A stretch of DNA of 62,525 nt from Rhodospirillaceae bacterium (GCA_018666155.1 JABJAH010000019.1:1-62525), one strand, 5' to 3'; counted from the first letter of the stretch, positions 8,798-17,566 are shown. The notes: generated from the letters alone by a model not told the origin. Numbers and translations are program-made.

Positions 8798-9503
8798 GAC
8801 GGTCACCAAATACGGCCGTTCCCAGGCGAACATGCGTTGCCCCGAGTTCAACCGCGAGTTCGAAATCAGCTGACATCCCCATACTCAAACCGGTCACCTC
8901 ATTACGGTTCGCGACCTCACGCAAGAAGGCGAAATGCAGAGCCGGTTCTTCATCTTGCGGCGGAATGCACATCAGGCCAGCAACATTGAGACCATATGTG
9001 TCTCGGCAAGCCGCAATGAACGTATCGCTATCAGCTGGAAGCACGCCCGCCTTCTGTGGTTCTTCGCCGGTGTTAACCTGGATAAAACAAGGAAGATGTC
9101 GGCTCTGCTTTGCCATTTCATCGGCAAGTGCGGCAGCAAGTTTAGGGCGGTCGACGGTTTCAATAACGTCGAACAACGTTACCGCATCGCGTACTTTGTT
9201 GGTTTGCAGTGGCCCAATGAGATGCAGGCATGCGTCCGGAAACGTGTCCTTAAGCACGGGCCACTTATCAACCGCTTCCTGCACGCGATTCTCGCCAAAC
9301 ACACGATGCCCGGTTTCCAGTGCGGCCCGAATGGGGTCTGCCGTATGCATTTTGGAAACGGCGACCAGAGACACGCTGGCGGCATCACGTTCGGCCACGC
9401 TGGCTGCTTTGGCTAGGCGCTGACGAACCGCCTGCAAGTTTTCAGCAATGCGCGCGGATAAATCTGGATCGAGCGGGACAGACACGGTGGGGTAACCTCG
9501 CAT
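8784..9503 (-). CDS. YggS/PROSC-family PLP homeostasis protein
   Basis: A pyridoxal-phosphate-binding TIM-barrel protein of 239 residues. Lys51 in LVAVSKMHTAD is the PLP lysine; FGENRVQEA, HLIGPLQTNK and the phosphate-binding SMGMSADFELAVELGATHVRLGTAVFG segments are all present. The family buffers PLP and affects amino-acid balance rather than acting as a classical enzyme. Start: ATG at 9503 gives the usual family length; the frame is open to 9671 but the extra 56 residues match nothing and would overlap the divergent ThiE-like gene. The 3' end overlaps the transpeptidase gene by 14 bases, tail to tail. Confidence 0.92.
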   Translation of the reverse strand: MRGYPTVSVPLDPDLSARIAENLQAVRQRLAKAASVAERDAASVSLVAVSKMHTADPIRAALETGHRVFGENRVQEAVDKWPVLKDTFPDACLHLIGPLQTNKVRDAVTLFDVIETVDRPKLAAALADEMAKQSRHLPCFIQVNTGEEPQKAGVLPADSDTFIAACRDTYGLNVAGLMCIPPQDEEPALHFAFLREVANRNEVTGLSMGMSADFELAVELGATHVRLGTAVFGDRPKTP

Positions 9504-9577
9504 AAGATAGAACGATGACACCAAGCACAGATAACGTAACCCAATCAAGTCAGTGCCACTGGCCAGGCGTCTAAACC

Positions 9578-10150
9578 ATGCAGATCCGAACTGTGATGCC
9601 GCAGGTTTTCGTAATGACTGACGATGTTCGATTGCCCGATCCGGTGGCCGTCGCCCAGGCCTTGCCATCACATTGGGGTCTCATTCTTCGGCATTATGAA
9701 ACGTCGAACCGTCACCAATTGGCGCGCGAGCTGGCCACGGTCTGCAAAGCGCGCGGCTTGATTTTATTGATCGCCGCCGACTGGCGTCTTGCCTGTGATG
9801 TGGACGCAGACGGCGTTCATATGCCGGAGGCCCTTGTGCGTGAACAAACCATCTCGCCTGTATTGAACGCAACCCGATCTCGACTACTGACCACTTCAGC
9901 TCATGGACAATCGGGCTTGCGGCTCGCCGCATCAATCAAAGCCGACGGCGTATTTTTGTCTCCGGTGAAGCGCACCAAAAGCCATTCGAATGCGGCCCCG
10001 CTGGGTGTTTTACCCTTCGCTGCAATGGCACGGCAGAGTCGCGTTCCGGTTTACGCGCTGGGCGGTATTGAAGACGCAGACGCACAACGTCTTCAAGCCC
10101 TCGGCGCAGCCGGGATAGCGGGCATTAGTTTGGCAGGAGAAAAACTTTAG
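9578..10150 (+). CDS. Thiamine-phosphate synthase / TenI-like protein
   Basis: This 190-residue protein has the ThiE/TenI TIM-barrel pattern: an early strand FVMTDD, the central LILLIAADWRLACDVDADGVHMPE (substrate loop and helix), TTSAHG, then VFLSPVKRTKSH and the phosphate-binding ALGGIEDADAQ...GAAGIAGIS end. It is shorter than E. coli ThiE and the residues around the pyrophosphate site (SPVKRTKSH instead of GPIFxTxTK) are changed, so a TenI-like or altered ThiE role is possible. No other thi genes are adjacent and no TPP riboswitch is visible upstream. Its stop overlaps the convergent outer-membrane protein gene by four bases. Confidence 0.78.
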   Translation: MQIRTVMPQVFVMTDDVRLPDPVAVAQALPSHWGLILRHYETSNRHQLARELATVCKARGLILLIAADWRLACDVDADGVHMPEALVREQTISPVLNATRSRLLTTSAHGQSGLRLAASIKADGVFLSPVKRTKSHSNAAPLGVLPFAAMARQSRVPVYALGGIEDADAQRLQALGAAGIAGISLAGEKL

Positions 10151-10941
10151 AAGCGAAGCTGAACGCCGACCCGAGCACCGGTGCCAGGAGGTTCGACCGT
10201 TGGCATGGCAAGTTCACGGTCAACGATATAGGCGTTGGCGTTCAACAATATAGACGGGGTGACCTGAACGAGGCCGCCAATCATCCATTGCTTACCCTCA
10301 AGTTCCGTTGGGCTGCCTTGGACAAACGCTGACTCCACATAGGTCACGCGGACATCAAAATCACCGGACCCATATCCTAAACCTGCTTGCCAGGCCCGGC
10401 GGCTATCCAACAAACCATCAGGCCCTGCATCTTGATAAGCACCGCGAACATAAAAACCAGCGTAGCCGACAGAGGCCCCAACGGTACGTGACGTTGTGAG
10501 CTCCATCGAAAAAGCACTTTGCTGATCTTTGACGCCACCGAACAGACCAAACTGGCCGCCCATAAAGGACGTGGCGTAGCTGCCGTACGCATCCTCATCT
10601 GACATGCGTTGCGACAATGACACTGATGTGTCACCCCAATTCGCATCAGAGGTTTCAGCGTCGAGACCGAATATGCCGAGCGCCGGGAGAGGCGTTCCGA
10701 TCGTCAAATCAGCGTCGGTGACGACATCTACGCTAGCGGTAAAGGAAACCGGCAACTCTTGGCTATCGGAGCCCGGCTGGGAAAAAATCTCAGTGGAAAC
10801 GCGACCCGTGTTATCAAGCGCGTCCCAAGCCCCACCCATGACAAAATCAGTGGCCTGGACCTGTGTCGCAGACAGCATGACCAGCGCCGCAAATGCTGCG
10901 AGCGCTCGAAGTCCTCTTAACGCTGTCCTAGACGTGCTCAT
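10147..10941 (-). CDS. Outer-membrane beta-barrel (porin-like) protein
   Basis: 264 residues with a classical signal peptide (TALRGLRALAAFAALVMLSATQVQA, cleaved near residue 30; shown in part here) and a mature part made of alternating polar and hydrophobic short segments typical of beta-strands (FYVRGAYQDAG, DFDVRVTYVES, ILLNANAYIVD). It ends RVGVQLRF, with the C-terminal phenylalanine used by the Bam complex. A 265-residue size suits a small porin of the Gram-negative porin superfamily. Nothing adjacent indicates its cargo. Confidence 0.8.
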   Translation of the reverse strand: MSTSRTALRGLRALAAFAALVMLSATQVQATDFVMGGAWDALDNTGRVSTEIFSQPGSDSQELPVSFTASVDVVTDADLTIGTPLPALGIFGLDAETSDANWGDTSVSLSQRMSDEDAYGSYATSFMGGQFGLFGGVKDQQSAFSMELTTSRTVGASVGYAGFYVRGAYQDAGPDGLLDSRRAWQAGLGYGSGDFDVRVTYVESAFVQGSPTELEGKQWMIGGLVQVTPSILLNANAYIVDRELAMPTVEPPGTGARVGVQLRF

Positions 10942-11110
10942 AGCAAAACGCCTGAATCCTTAGATTATTAACCTTGATGAAAATGCGCCGCCACACCGAG
11001 GTGGGTCAAGCCTTTGAATATTAAAGATTTGCTATGCGGGACGGTTGTGACATTTGGCCCACATAACCAGAGATTTCAGGGGCCGAGTGTGACCCAAAAA
11101 CCATAAATAT

Positions 11111-11154
11111 GCTGCTTTGCAACAATCCAAATAGGGGCAAATTCTCAAAGCAGC
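11111..11154. repeat. Nine-base inverted repeat in the gap downstream of the AstE-like gene
   Basis: GCTGCTTTG (11111-11119) and its exact complement CAAAGCAGC (11146-11154) are separated by 26 bases. It lies just downstream of the leftward AstE-like gene and 170 bases before the porin start, in a 249-base gap with no gene. On the plus strand the right arm is followed by GTCTTTTT, but both flanking genes run leftward, where the stem is followed by ATATTTATGG. It may be a terminator for the RimK cluster or an operator. Confidence 0.45.
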
Positions 11155-11190
11155 GTCTTTTTCGACTCGAGGCGACGGCGCCCTTCGAAC

Positions 11191-12246
11191 TCAAGTTGCC
11201 TCAATGGACCCGTAGTCGGCTGGGCCCAAACCTTCGAGGTGGTCGCTGGTGAAGCTTTCAATCGCATCCGCCACCGGTGTCGATTCTTCAAATCGGGCGA
11301 TGTGATAGAGCGCATCGCCTTCGTTAACGACCGGCAGATTAGCGCGCCCAATAACGATACCCGTCGCCGGCGCACTGATAAACGTTTCATTGTCACCAAA
11401 GGCATCAGCGACAGCGCCGATTTTATCGTCCTTAACGACCCGCGCTCCAATATTGGCGATCGAACGGAACAATCCCGCCTGAGGCGCACGCACCCATGAA
11501 GACCCTTTGGCCTCAACGGTCTCGACTTTTCTGCGCTTCGTCGTACCCGCGCGGTCCGGCAGCATGCCAATGGCGCGCATGACATTGCGAATACCCCGCA
11601 CGCCCGCCTGGATAGCCAATTGATCGAACCGCAGGGCTTCGCCGGCTTCATAGAGCAAGATAGGAATACCCTTCTCCGATGCCATTTGGCGGAGAGACCC
11701 GTCGCGCATGTTGGCGTTGATGATGACAGGCGTGCCAAAAGCCTGAGCAAGTCGGTCAGTCTCGGGATCATCCAAGTTCGCGCGGATATGAGGATGATTA
11801 AATCGGTGCAGACCACCGGTATGAAGGTCGATGCCGAATTGCGCGCGACTCAGGATCTCTTCGGTGAAGGTATGCGCCAACCGCGCAGTCAAAGACCCAT
11901 GCTCTGACCCGGGAAAGGACCGATTGAGATCGCGCCGGTCGGGCAGATAACGGGAGTGGGTGAGAAAGCCGTAAACGTTGACGATGGGTACAGCAATCAA
12001 CGTACCCCGCAAACTTTTAAGCGACGCGCTTTTGAGCAGGCGACGAATGATTTCAACACCGTTGATTTCATCGCCGTGAACAGCAGCGGAAATAAACAGG
12101 ACGGGCCCATCTTTGCGGCCATGGACAATATGAACCGGCATCGCCATCGGTGTGTAAGTCGAGAGGTTAGGGAGAGCGAGACTGATCGAAGCCCGCGACC
12201 CAGGCTTAACGGTCTCCCCACCAAATTCAAATGAAGGGCGTGGCAT
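11191..12246 (-). CDS. Succinylglutamate desuccinylase / aspartoacylase-family zinc hydrolase
   Basis: 351 residues of the AstE/AspA (M14-like) fold. Zinc ligands are His57 and Glu60 in AAVHGDEINGVE and His142 in GIDLHTGG; the catalytic glutamate is in LLYEAGEALRFD. The C-terminal domain (APQAGLFRSIANIGARVVKDD..., then ATGIVIGRANLPVVNEGDAL) is the biotinyl/lipoyl-like beta domain found in the DUF2817/AstE-like deacylases. The family removes acyl or amino-acyl groups from amines. Start: ATG at 12246, 13 bases after the RimK-like stop; the frame remains open to 12309 inside the RimK-like gene. Position downstream of RimK suggests it acts on the product of that ligase, which is inference. Confidence 0.87.
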   Translation of the reverse strand: MPRPSFEFGGETVKPGSRASISLALPNLSTYTPMAMPVHIVHGRKDGPVLFISAAVHGDEINGVEIIRRLLKSASLKSLRGTLIAVPIVNVYGFLTHSRYLPDRRDLNRSFPGSEHGSLTARLAHTFTEEILSRAQFGIDLHTGGLHRFNHPHIRANLDDPETDRLAQAFGTPVIINANMRDGSLRQMASEKGIPILLYEAGEALRFDQLAIQAGVRGIRNVMRAIGMLPDRAGTTKRRKVETVEAKGSSWVRAPQAGLFRSIANIGARVVKDDKIGAVADAFGDNETFISAPATGIVIGRANLPVVNEGDALYHIARFEESTPVADAIESFTSDHLEGLGPADYGSIEAT

Positions 12247-12259
12247 AGTTTTATCTATC

Positions 12260-13165
12260 TCAGCCTTTGCCCTTGGTTTTGGTTTTATTCGGCTTCGCGT
12301 TTTTCTCAATAAACTCGATTATCATCCCGGCGATGTCCTTGCCCGTTGCGCCTTCAATGCCTTCGAGCCCCGGTGACGAGTTAACCTCCATCACCACAGG
12401 TCCATGATTGGCGCGCAGCATGTCGACACCACAAACATTGAGGCCCAGCGCTTTAGCAGCGCGGACGGCCGTCGATCGTTCTTCAGGCGTAATACGAATA
12501 GTCTTCGCTGTTCCGCCGCGATGAATGTTGGATCGGAAATCGCCCTCTGCTCCGGTACGCTGCATCGCTGCGATAACCTTGCCACCAATGACAAAAGCGC
12601 GGATGTCACTGCCTCCGGCTTCTTTGATAAACTCTTGAACGAGAATGTTGGCCTTGAGTCCACCAAAGGCTTCGATCATCGACTTCGCTGCAGCTTTGGT
12701 TTCACCAAGAACAACACCAATGCCCTGGGTGCCTTCAAGCAGCTTAATAACGCAGGGTGCTCCGCCAACCAAATCAATGAGGTCCTCGGCTTGGCCGGTT
12801 TGGTGAGCGAACGCTGTGACCGGCAGCCCGATCCCCCGGCGCGACAAGATTTGCATGCTGCGTAGTTTGTCCCGCGATCGGCCAATAGAAACGGACTCGT
12901 TTAACGGATAGACACCCATCATTTCGAACTGCCGCAAAACAGCGAGACCATAAAAGGTAATCGATGCCCCAATTCTCGGTATCACGACGTCAATATCCTT
13001 GAGCACTTCTCCGCGATAGCGGACGTCTGGCCGGTGGGACGCAATGTTCATGTAACACTTGAGGGTGTCGACAATCCGGAAGTTGTGGCCGCGCTGTTCG
13101 GCTGCCTCGGCCAACCTCTTATGGGAATAGAGATCAGGGTTGCGGGCCATCATTAAGAGATTCAT
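12260..13165 (-). CDS. rimK: RimK-family alpha-L-glutamate ligase (ATP-grasp)
   Basis: 301 residues with the RimK layout: an N-terminal preATP-grasp domain ([27 protein letters not shown]), then the ATP-grasp domain (about 95-290) with [19 protein letters not shown] glycine loop, [19 protein letters not shown] and the metal-binding [19 protein letters not shown]. coli RimK adds glutamates to the C-terminus of ribosomal protein S6; other members make gamma- or alpha-glutamyl compounds. It lies between a retropepsin-like protease gene and an AstE-like hydrolase, a combination that suggests addition and trimming of amino-acid tails. Target not readable from sequence. Confidence 0.9.
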   Translation of the reverse strand: MNLLMMARNPDLYSHKRLAEAAEQRGHNFRIVDTLKCYMNIASHRPDVRYRGEVLKDIDVVIPRIGASITFYGLAVLRQFEMMGVYPLNESVSIGRSRDKLRSMQILSRRGIGLPVTAFAHQTGQAEDLIDLVGGAPCVIKLLEGTQGIGVVLGETKAAAKSMIEAFGGLKANILVQEFIKEAGGSDIRAFVIGGKVIAAMQRTGAEGDFRSNIHRGGTAKTIRITPEERSTAVRAAKALGLNVCGVDMLRANHGPVVMEVNSSPGLEGIEGATGKDIAGMIIEFIEKNAKPNKTKTKGKG

Positions 13166-13229
13166 TGGGGCGCCCTCTCAGCCGGTGCCGGATCGGTACA
13201 CGCGACGTAGCACCAGTGGCGGTAACTGC

Positions 13230-13709
13230 CTACTTCTTTTTGGCAATATAGGAGCGGCCGGGGTCGACAACGAAGCGACGACGCACTGCCTGACGCCCGA
13301 GCAACATGCGAAAGCCCATCTCATCCCGGTTGGTTAGGGTCAGCTCGATCGGCCAACGTTCCTCGCCGGCCACAATAGTTGTCCGAATCACATAGCGCTG
13401 AGTCGTTTTGCCGCCAGAGTTGGTGACGGGTCGCTCATCGACAACAAGCGCCGTGCACTCAATTTCTGGCTTCTTCTTGCCCTGATGCGGATGGACGAAA
13501 AATCGGACATAAGTCGCATCATCTTTGGTAAATTTCTTGATGCGATAGGCGTGCAGCGCCGACGTCCGCGCGCCGGTATCCACCTTCACTTTGATTTTAT
13601 CGATGTCGAGATCTGGCAGAGCAACCCATTCACGCCAACCGATGGCCGGCAGGAACGCGCGTATCTTTTTTTTGCTCGGCACCTTCTTCGGCGCTTCTTT
13701 CTTAGGCAT
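13230..13709 (-). CDS. Retropepsin-like aspartic protease (RimB / 'ATP-dependent zinc protease' family)
   Basis: 159 residues. After a lysine-rich N-terminus (about 1-18) the protein has IGWREWVALPDLDIDKIKVKVDTGARTSALHA, in which Asp44-Thr45-Gly46 is the single aspartic-protease motif of the retropepsin fold (DUF785), and a later DEMGFRMLLGRQAVRRRFVVDPGRSY that closes it. The family is often mislabelled ATP-dependent zinc protease; no ATP site is visible. In Pseudomonas the homologous RimB works with RimK on glutamylated S6. Here it is first in a leftward cluster, 64 bases before the RimK-like gene. Several adjacent lysine codons give an A/T-rich start. Confidence 0.88.
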   Translation of the reverse strand: MPKKEAPKKVPSKKKIRAFLPAIGWREWVALPDLDIDKIKVKVDTGARTSALHAYRIKKFTKDDATYVRFFVHPHQGKKKPEIECTALVVDERPVTNSGGKTTQRYVIRTTIVAGEERWPIELTLTNRDEMGFRMLLGRQAVRRRFVVDPGRSYIAKKK

Positions 13710-13725
13710 TCAGATGAACCATGTC

Positions 13726-14286
13726 TTATTGGGGTGTCGGAACATCTCGCTGGATCAGATTCACACCGATGCCATCGTGATCGAAGAACAGCATCTCGTA
13801 AGATTGCGTGTCAGAGCCTTCTTGAGGAAACAGAATCATCGGCGGCGAAACAATCGGGTACCCCGCCGCTTTGACCTTTTCATAGATGCCAAAGATGTCG
13901 CTGGTCAGGAATACAACAGCCGCATCCCCGGTTTGAGCATAGGTGCGTGGTTCGGGGCGCGGGGGAGAGTCGTCTTCGACAAACTGAAACAGACCGACAT
14001 TGGCATAAACCAGATCGCCGGACTGCAAGATTGAAACCCGAACAGGCTTATCTTTTGTGCCCAAAATCGCGTCGGTGCGCTCCCCCTCCAGAGTGCGTTC
14101 AACGCGAGGTCGCAAACCAAGAATGTCCTGGTAGAGTTTGAGAGACTCGTCCAAGTCGCGCACGAAGTGCGTCGAGCGCATCAGCGGCGATAAAATAAAG
14201 CCATCTGGAAAATCTGGTTCTTGAGTCATAGCAGGCGCGCTCCAATAAAAAGTAACGGCGACTAATAAGGTGATTAACCGGGTCAT
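13726..14286 (-). CDS. Exported VOC (glyoxalase-like) protein
   Basis: 186 residues with a signal peptide (hydrophobic ITLLVAVTFYWSAPAMT, cleavage near residue 21) and one VOC module: STHFVRDLDESLKLYQDILGLR at about 35-56 and a second strand-helix set ending MLFFDHDGIGVNLIQRD, with the histidine and glutamate/aspartate positions of metal-binding VOC proteins partly conserved. VOC proteins include glyoxalase I, extradiol dioxygenases and resistance proteins, so no reaction can be named. It lies 8 bases after the tannase-family gene in the same orientation, suggesting co-transcription and a shared substrate outside the cytoplasm. Confidence 0.82.
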   Translation of the reverse strand: MTRLITLLVAVTFYWSAPAMTQEPDFPDGFILSPLMRSTHFVRDLDESLKLYQDILGLRPRVERTLEGERTDAILGTKDKPVRVSILQSGDLVYANVGLFQFVEDDSPPRPEPRTYAQTGDAAVVFLTSDIFGIYEKVKAAGYPIVSPPMILFPQEGSDTQSYEMLFFDHDGIGVNLIQRDVPTPQ

Positions 14287-14294
14287 GTCAGCCC

Positions 14295-15902
14295 CTAAAA
14301 ACTCAATGGCTTGGGTTCAAAGTTCTTGGCATCCGTGTTGTCGCCACGCCCTTTGTATCGGGCGCTATTGGGATAATCATAGACCGGCCGAGACTTGAGC
14401 ACCGTCTTAGGGTTTAGGGGCCAGGCGTTCGCCCCGGGCAACGATATATCCCCATCACGGCGATAACCGATGACCGTTCCCGGCGCTGTCCCGTCTTCCA
14501 CCCAAGCCTGAATTTCTGACACCCAATCAAAAGTGTCCACGCCAAACCCACCGCGGCAATGATTCATTCCAGGAACGAGGTAGAGCCGGAGAAATTCATC
14601 GGCCTGTTCGTCGCCGCCGACCACCCGCTCGACCTTTTTGACATACTCAATCAAAGGCTCTGCATTGAGCATGTCATTGAGGCCTTGATAGGTGATGAGC
14701 TTGCCGCCACGACGTTTGAAATCTGTCACATCGGGATTGTTCGGTGCAGGCAAGAACCCCCGGGTAAACAGACGCGGGTAATCGCGATCGAGATCGAAGG
14801 TACGCGCGTCATAAGTTGGGCCGGGATCGTAATCGAACCAGGTGTATCGAAGCCGGTCTTGCGCCATGGGCTCGAAGGTTCCGATCTCACCGGCGTCATC
14901 GAGAAGGTACCGCATGAGACCCAACTCACCGCCCTTAGGCACACCCCAGCTGACCCGCAGACCCTCGGATAAAAACGCTCCAGCATAAAGCCGGTCGACC
15001 ACCGCGATCTGGTCGTCGGACAAACACTGGTTTGATGAGGAACCGGTATCGCACTTCAAGACTGAAAGATCAGGCGCGCAGGCGAAGGGATCATCAATGA
15101 CTCCGTCTTCAAGACCATCGGCGCCGTCGCATTGCGCCATGACGGCTTTGTGCACGGCGGGTATTTGGCTTTGACCAAGAATGGCCCGGCCATCATCGGC
15201 AATGTTGGTCAGCGTGCGCCAAAAGATATTGATATAGGCCGGTTGGATACCAGCTGGCGCTCCGGCGACAATGCCATCGAAATGCCAAGGATAGCGTTGC
15301 GCCAACATGAGGCCTTGCCGCCCACCGGTCGAACATCCGCGCCAGTAGGCGTGATCAATGCCAGCGCCGTAGTACGCGGCAACAATGGCTTTCGATGCGA
15401 GTACCGCTTTGTGCGTGCCGCGATAGGCGAAATCTAATTCTTGTTCTGTGTTGTTGTAGGCCCATTCGCCCGATCTCATGATGGTGTTGTAGTCGGGCCG
15501 GCCTCCGGTCCACTCGGCCGTTGCTAGCGGAGCCGAGCGGCCCATATCTGTCGTTGCCACAGCCGTTCCACGAGACAGTGGGTCATCCGCGTTTTCGATA
15601 ATGCGAACACCGCACATGGTGCCACACCCCTCCATATGGAATCGGCCGTTCCAGTCTTCGGGCAATCGAACGTGCAGGCCGACCTGGGGAGCGGTGTATC
15701 CAATGACATCGCAAAACGCAGGGAGCCCATCGGCGGCTTCAACGAAGCGGGTGCCGGTAATTTGGGTCGGTGCGTCGGGCAAAGCCGAAAGACTGTGGCG
15801 CGCCAGATCTTTGCAGGATTGAGCATCAGCCAATCCCTCATCTGGCGTCATAGCGAATATTAGGGCCGTTACGACGGCCAAGCCGATCATTTGTGGTTTC
15901 AT
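14295..15902 (-). CDS. Tannase / feruloyl-esterase family protein
   Basis: 535-residue exported serine esterase. A signal peptide occupies about residues 1-25 (MIGLAVVTALIFAMT core). The nucleophile elbow is RGCSTGGRQG with Ser191, followed by YPWHFDGIVAGAPA, the usual tannase signature; the distal histidine is in PGMNHCRGG, with neighbouring cysteines that form the family's clamp disulfide. Members hydrolyse gallate, ferulate and related phenolic esters, or mono-hydroxyethyl terephthalate. Together with the Rieske oxygenase across the divergent gap and the VOC protein downstream, it suggests use of plant- or alga-derived phenolic esters; this pathway role is inference. Confidence 0.9.
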   Translation of the reverse strand: MKPQMIGLAVVTALIFAMTPDEGLADAQSCKDLARHSLSALPDAPTQITGTRFVEAADGLPAFCDVIGYTAPQVGLHVRLPEDWNGRFHMEGCGTMCGVRIIENADDPLSRGTAVATTDMGRSAPLATAEWTGGRPDYNTIMRSGEWAYNNTEQELDFAYRGTHKAVLASKAIVAAYYGAGIDHAYWRGCSTGGRQGLMLAQRYPWHFDGIVAGAPAGIQPAYINIFWRTLTNIADDGRAILGQSQIPAVHKAVMAQCDGADGLEDGVIDDPFACAPDLSVLKCDTGSSSNQCLSDDQIAVVDRLYAGAFLSEGLRVSWGVPKGGELGLMRYLLDDAGEIGTFEPMAQDRLRYTWFDYDPGPTYDARTFDLDRDYPRLFTRGFLPAPNNPDVTDFKRRGGKLITYQGLNDMLNAEPLIEYVKKVERVVGGDEQADEFLRLYLVPGMNHCRGGFGVDTFDWVSEIQAWVEDGTAPGTVIGYRRDGDISLPGANAWPLNPKTVLKSRPVYDYPNSARYKGRGDNTDAKNFEPKPLSF

Positions 15903-16438
15903 CGTGGCTCCCCCTCAAGAAGTGACAGTATAGCTGAGGCGTCAGGGTGCAACGACTTCTGCCCCGCCCGAGCACGAATACACCTATAAAGTGTGGTTAA
16001 TAGGGTATGGTTCGTATATAGTGTGTTTATGACTAGCGTTTCAGGCGTTTCCCATGCTACCCGCAAGGCCTCGATCTTCGCAGCGACCAAGGCGATCGTC
16101 GCGCCCATGCGCCATGGTGACTCCGTCCGCAATGAACATGACCGGGTTTCCAGCCGCGTAACCTCGGCCCCAGCAATAGATGATGCTCGGGCCACTCTGT
16201 CTAATAATGAAACCTACGAGTCAGACGATACTCTCGCCCACACGGAAGTGATGAAGGCCCGTGGTGGACGCTTGGATCTTCTCGTCTAGCCAGCCGAGCC
16301 GCTAGCTCCATCCAAACTGCGGTCATTACCCCCAATAGCAATCTTCTGTGGCGGCTCTTTCGTACACAGTGGCAGGATAACAAAACAGGTCCATGATCGT
16401 TCGGGCCTGTCGACGATTACACGCGGGGTATTGCGACC
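15903..16438. other. Gene-free divergent region with a spaced direct repeat
   Basis: 536 bases between the divergent tannase and Rieske oxygenase genes. I see no convincing gene: the short open frames on both strands have unlike-protein composition. It should hold both promoters. Near the tannase side the 11-mers TATAAAGTGTG (15985-15995) and TATATAGTGTG (16015-16025) are direct repeats with one mismatch, exactly 30 bases apart, a plausible operator pair on one face of the helix. Confidence 0.4.
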
Positions 16439-17566
16439 ATGCTGATGAACACTTGGTACGTGGCTGGCTTAGCTGATGACGTCAAAGACAAACCAAAACA
16501 AGTGAAGCTGCTGTCCCAGGACTTCGTGCTGTTTCGCGACGAGGCCGGAACGCTGCATTGCCTGTCCGATATTTGTATTCATCGTGGCGCATCGTTGTCG
16601 GCCGGTCGCGTCACTAAAGGCTGCATCGAATGTCCATATCACGGCTGGCGGTATCGCGGAGATGGCGCGGCGGCAGAAATTCCAGCCCATCCTGACGCAC
16701 GGATTCCAAAGCGGGTGCGCGTCGACAGCTACCCGGTGCAAGAGCGCTACGGTTGGATTTGGGTGTTCCTTGGCGACGCCCCGGAATCGGAACGTCCACC
16801 GATCCCAGAGTTCCCCGAATACGACGACCCCTCACGCCGGACGATAAGAGGCACCTTCACCTGGAAGGCCAACTATGGCCGGGTGGTTGAAAACGGCGTC
16901 GACTTTGCCCACGCCGCTTTTGTGCATCCGTCCTTTGGCGACCGCGACCGCGCGGAAATTAAAGACTACCAAATGTCGAAACAGGAGTGGTCCGCGAATG
17001 CTCGCATCGCGATGCAACCTCCACCGTATACAGGCATTTGGGGTTTCAAACGCAAAGAACGCTCCGACGTCATCGCTGAGCCTGAATGGCATATAGCCGG
17101 GATGAGTGTTGTTTTGCGATTGAAGATCACCGACGATTGGAATAATGCGCTGTTCGACGTCAACACGCCGATCGACGAAAACACGACGCTGACTCATTGG
17201 CAGTTGTCGCGCAATTTTTTCACCCAGAAATTTTTCGACGGCGACACCTATCGCCGCACCATGAAAATCTTCCTGGAAGATCATGCGGTGCTATCGCGCC
17301 TCAATCCGGTGGAACTGCCGCCATCTCTACGAGATGAGTTCTCCATGGAATCCGATGCGATGATGATCGCTTTTCGGCAGAAACGCGCGGAGCTTTACAA
17401 ACGCGGCTGGGGTCTAGACACCCAGACCTACGAAGACGAGTTCGGCGATCGCAAAGCGGCAGTAATCCCAAGCCCGGCCCGGGGTGAAGATCCGAAAGGC
17501 TGGGTGTTGCCGGAAGTACCGCGCCTGTCGCCAGAGGGCGAACCCATGCGACAAGCCGCAGAATAA
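16439..17566 (+). CDS. Rieske non-heme iron aromatic oxygenase, VanA-like
   Basis: 375-residue oxygenase component of a ring-hydroxylating or O-demethylating system. The Rieske [2Fe-2S] cluster ligands are Cys46, His48, Cys65 and His68 (CIHRGAS...CPYHGWRY). The catalytic domain shows ENGVDFAHAAFVHPSFGD near residue 150, which carries the mononuclear iron ligands (two His, with Asp later). Overall sequence resembles vanillate O-demethylase oxygenase and related phenol-ether demethylases. No ferredoxin reductase (VanB-like) gene is adjacent, so it must borrow one. Divergent from the tannase-family gene. Confidence 0.88.
   Translation: MLMNTWYVAGLADDVKDKPKQVKLLSQDFVLFRDEAGTLHCLSDICIHRGASLSAGRVTKGCIECPYHGWRYRGDGAAAEIPAHPDARIPKRVRVDSYPVQERYGWIWVFLGDAPESERPPIPEFPEYDDPSRRTIRGTFTWKANYGRVVENGVDFAHAAFVHPSFGDRDRAEIKDYQMSKQEWSANARIAMQPPPYTGIWGFKRKERSDVIAEPEWHIAGMSVVLRLKITDDWNNALFDVNTPIDENTTLTHWQLSRNFFTQKFFDGDTYRRTMKIFLEDHAVLSRLNPVELPPSLRDEFSMESDAMMIAFRQKRAELYKRGWGLDTQTYEDEFGDRKAAVIPSPARGEDPKGWVLPEVPRLSPEGEPMRQAAE

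Noticed and set aside
9500..9577. TPP riboswitch before the ThiE-like gene
   Set aside because: Only 74 bases separate the divergent starts and no thi-box motif (CUGAGA) is present.
8784..9671. Longer start for the YggS protein (to 9671)
   Set aside because: The extra 56 residues match no relative and overlap the ThiE-like gene on the other strand.
11145..11816. 223-codon frame on the minus strand overlapping the AstE-like gene
   Set aside because: Composition (Ser/Arg/Leu-rich, no domain) is that of an antisense or shifted-frame shadow; AstE-like protein in the overlapping frame has clear zinc motifs.
15899..16289. Two short frames (98 codons each, opposite strands) in the tannase/Rieske gap
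   Set aside because: They overlap each other, lack ribosome-binding sites and known motifs. The minus-strand one overlaps the tannase start by four bases, which alone is not enough.
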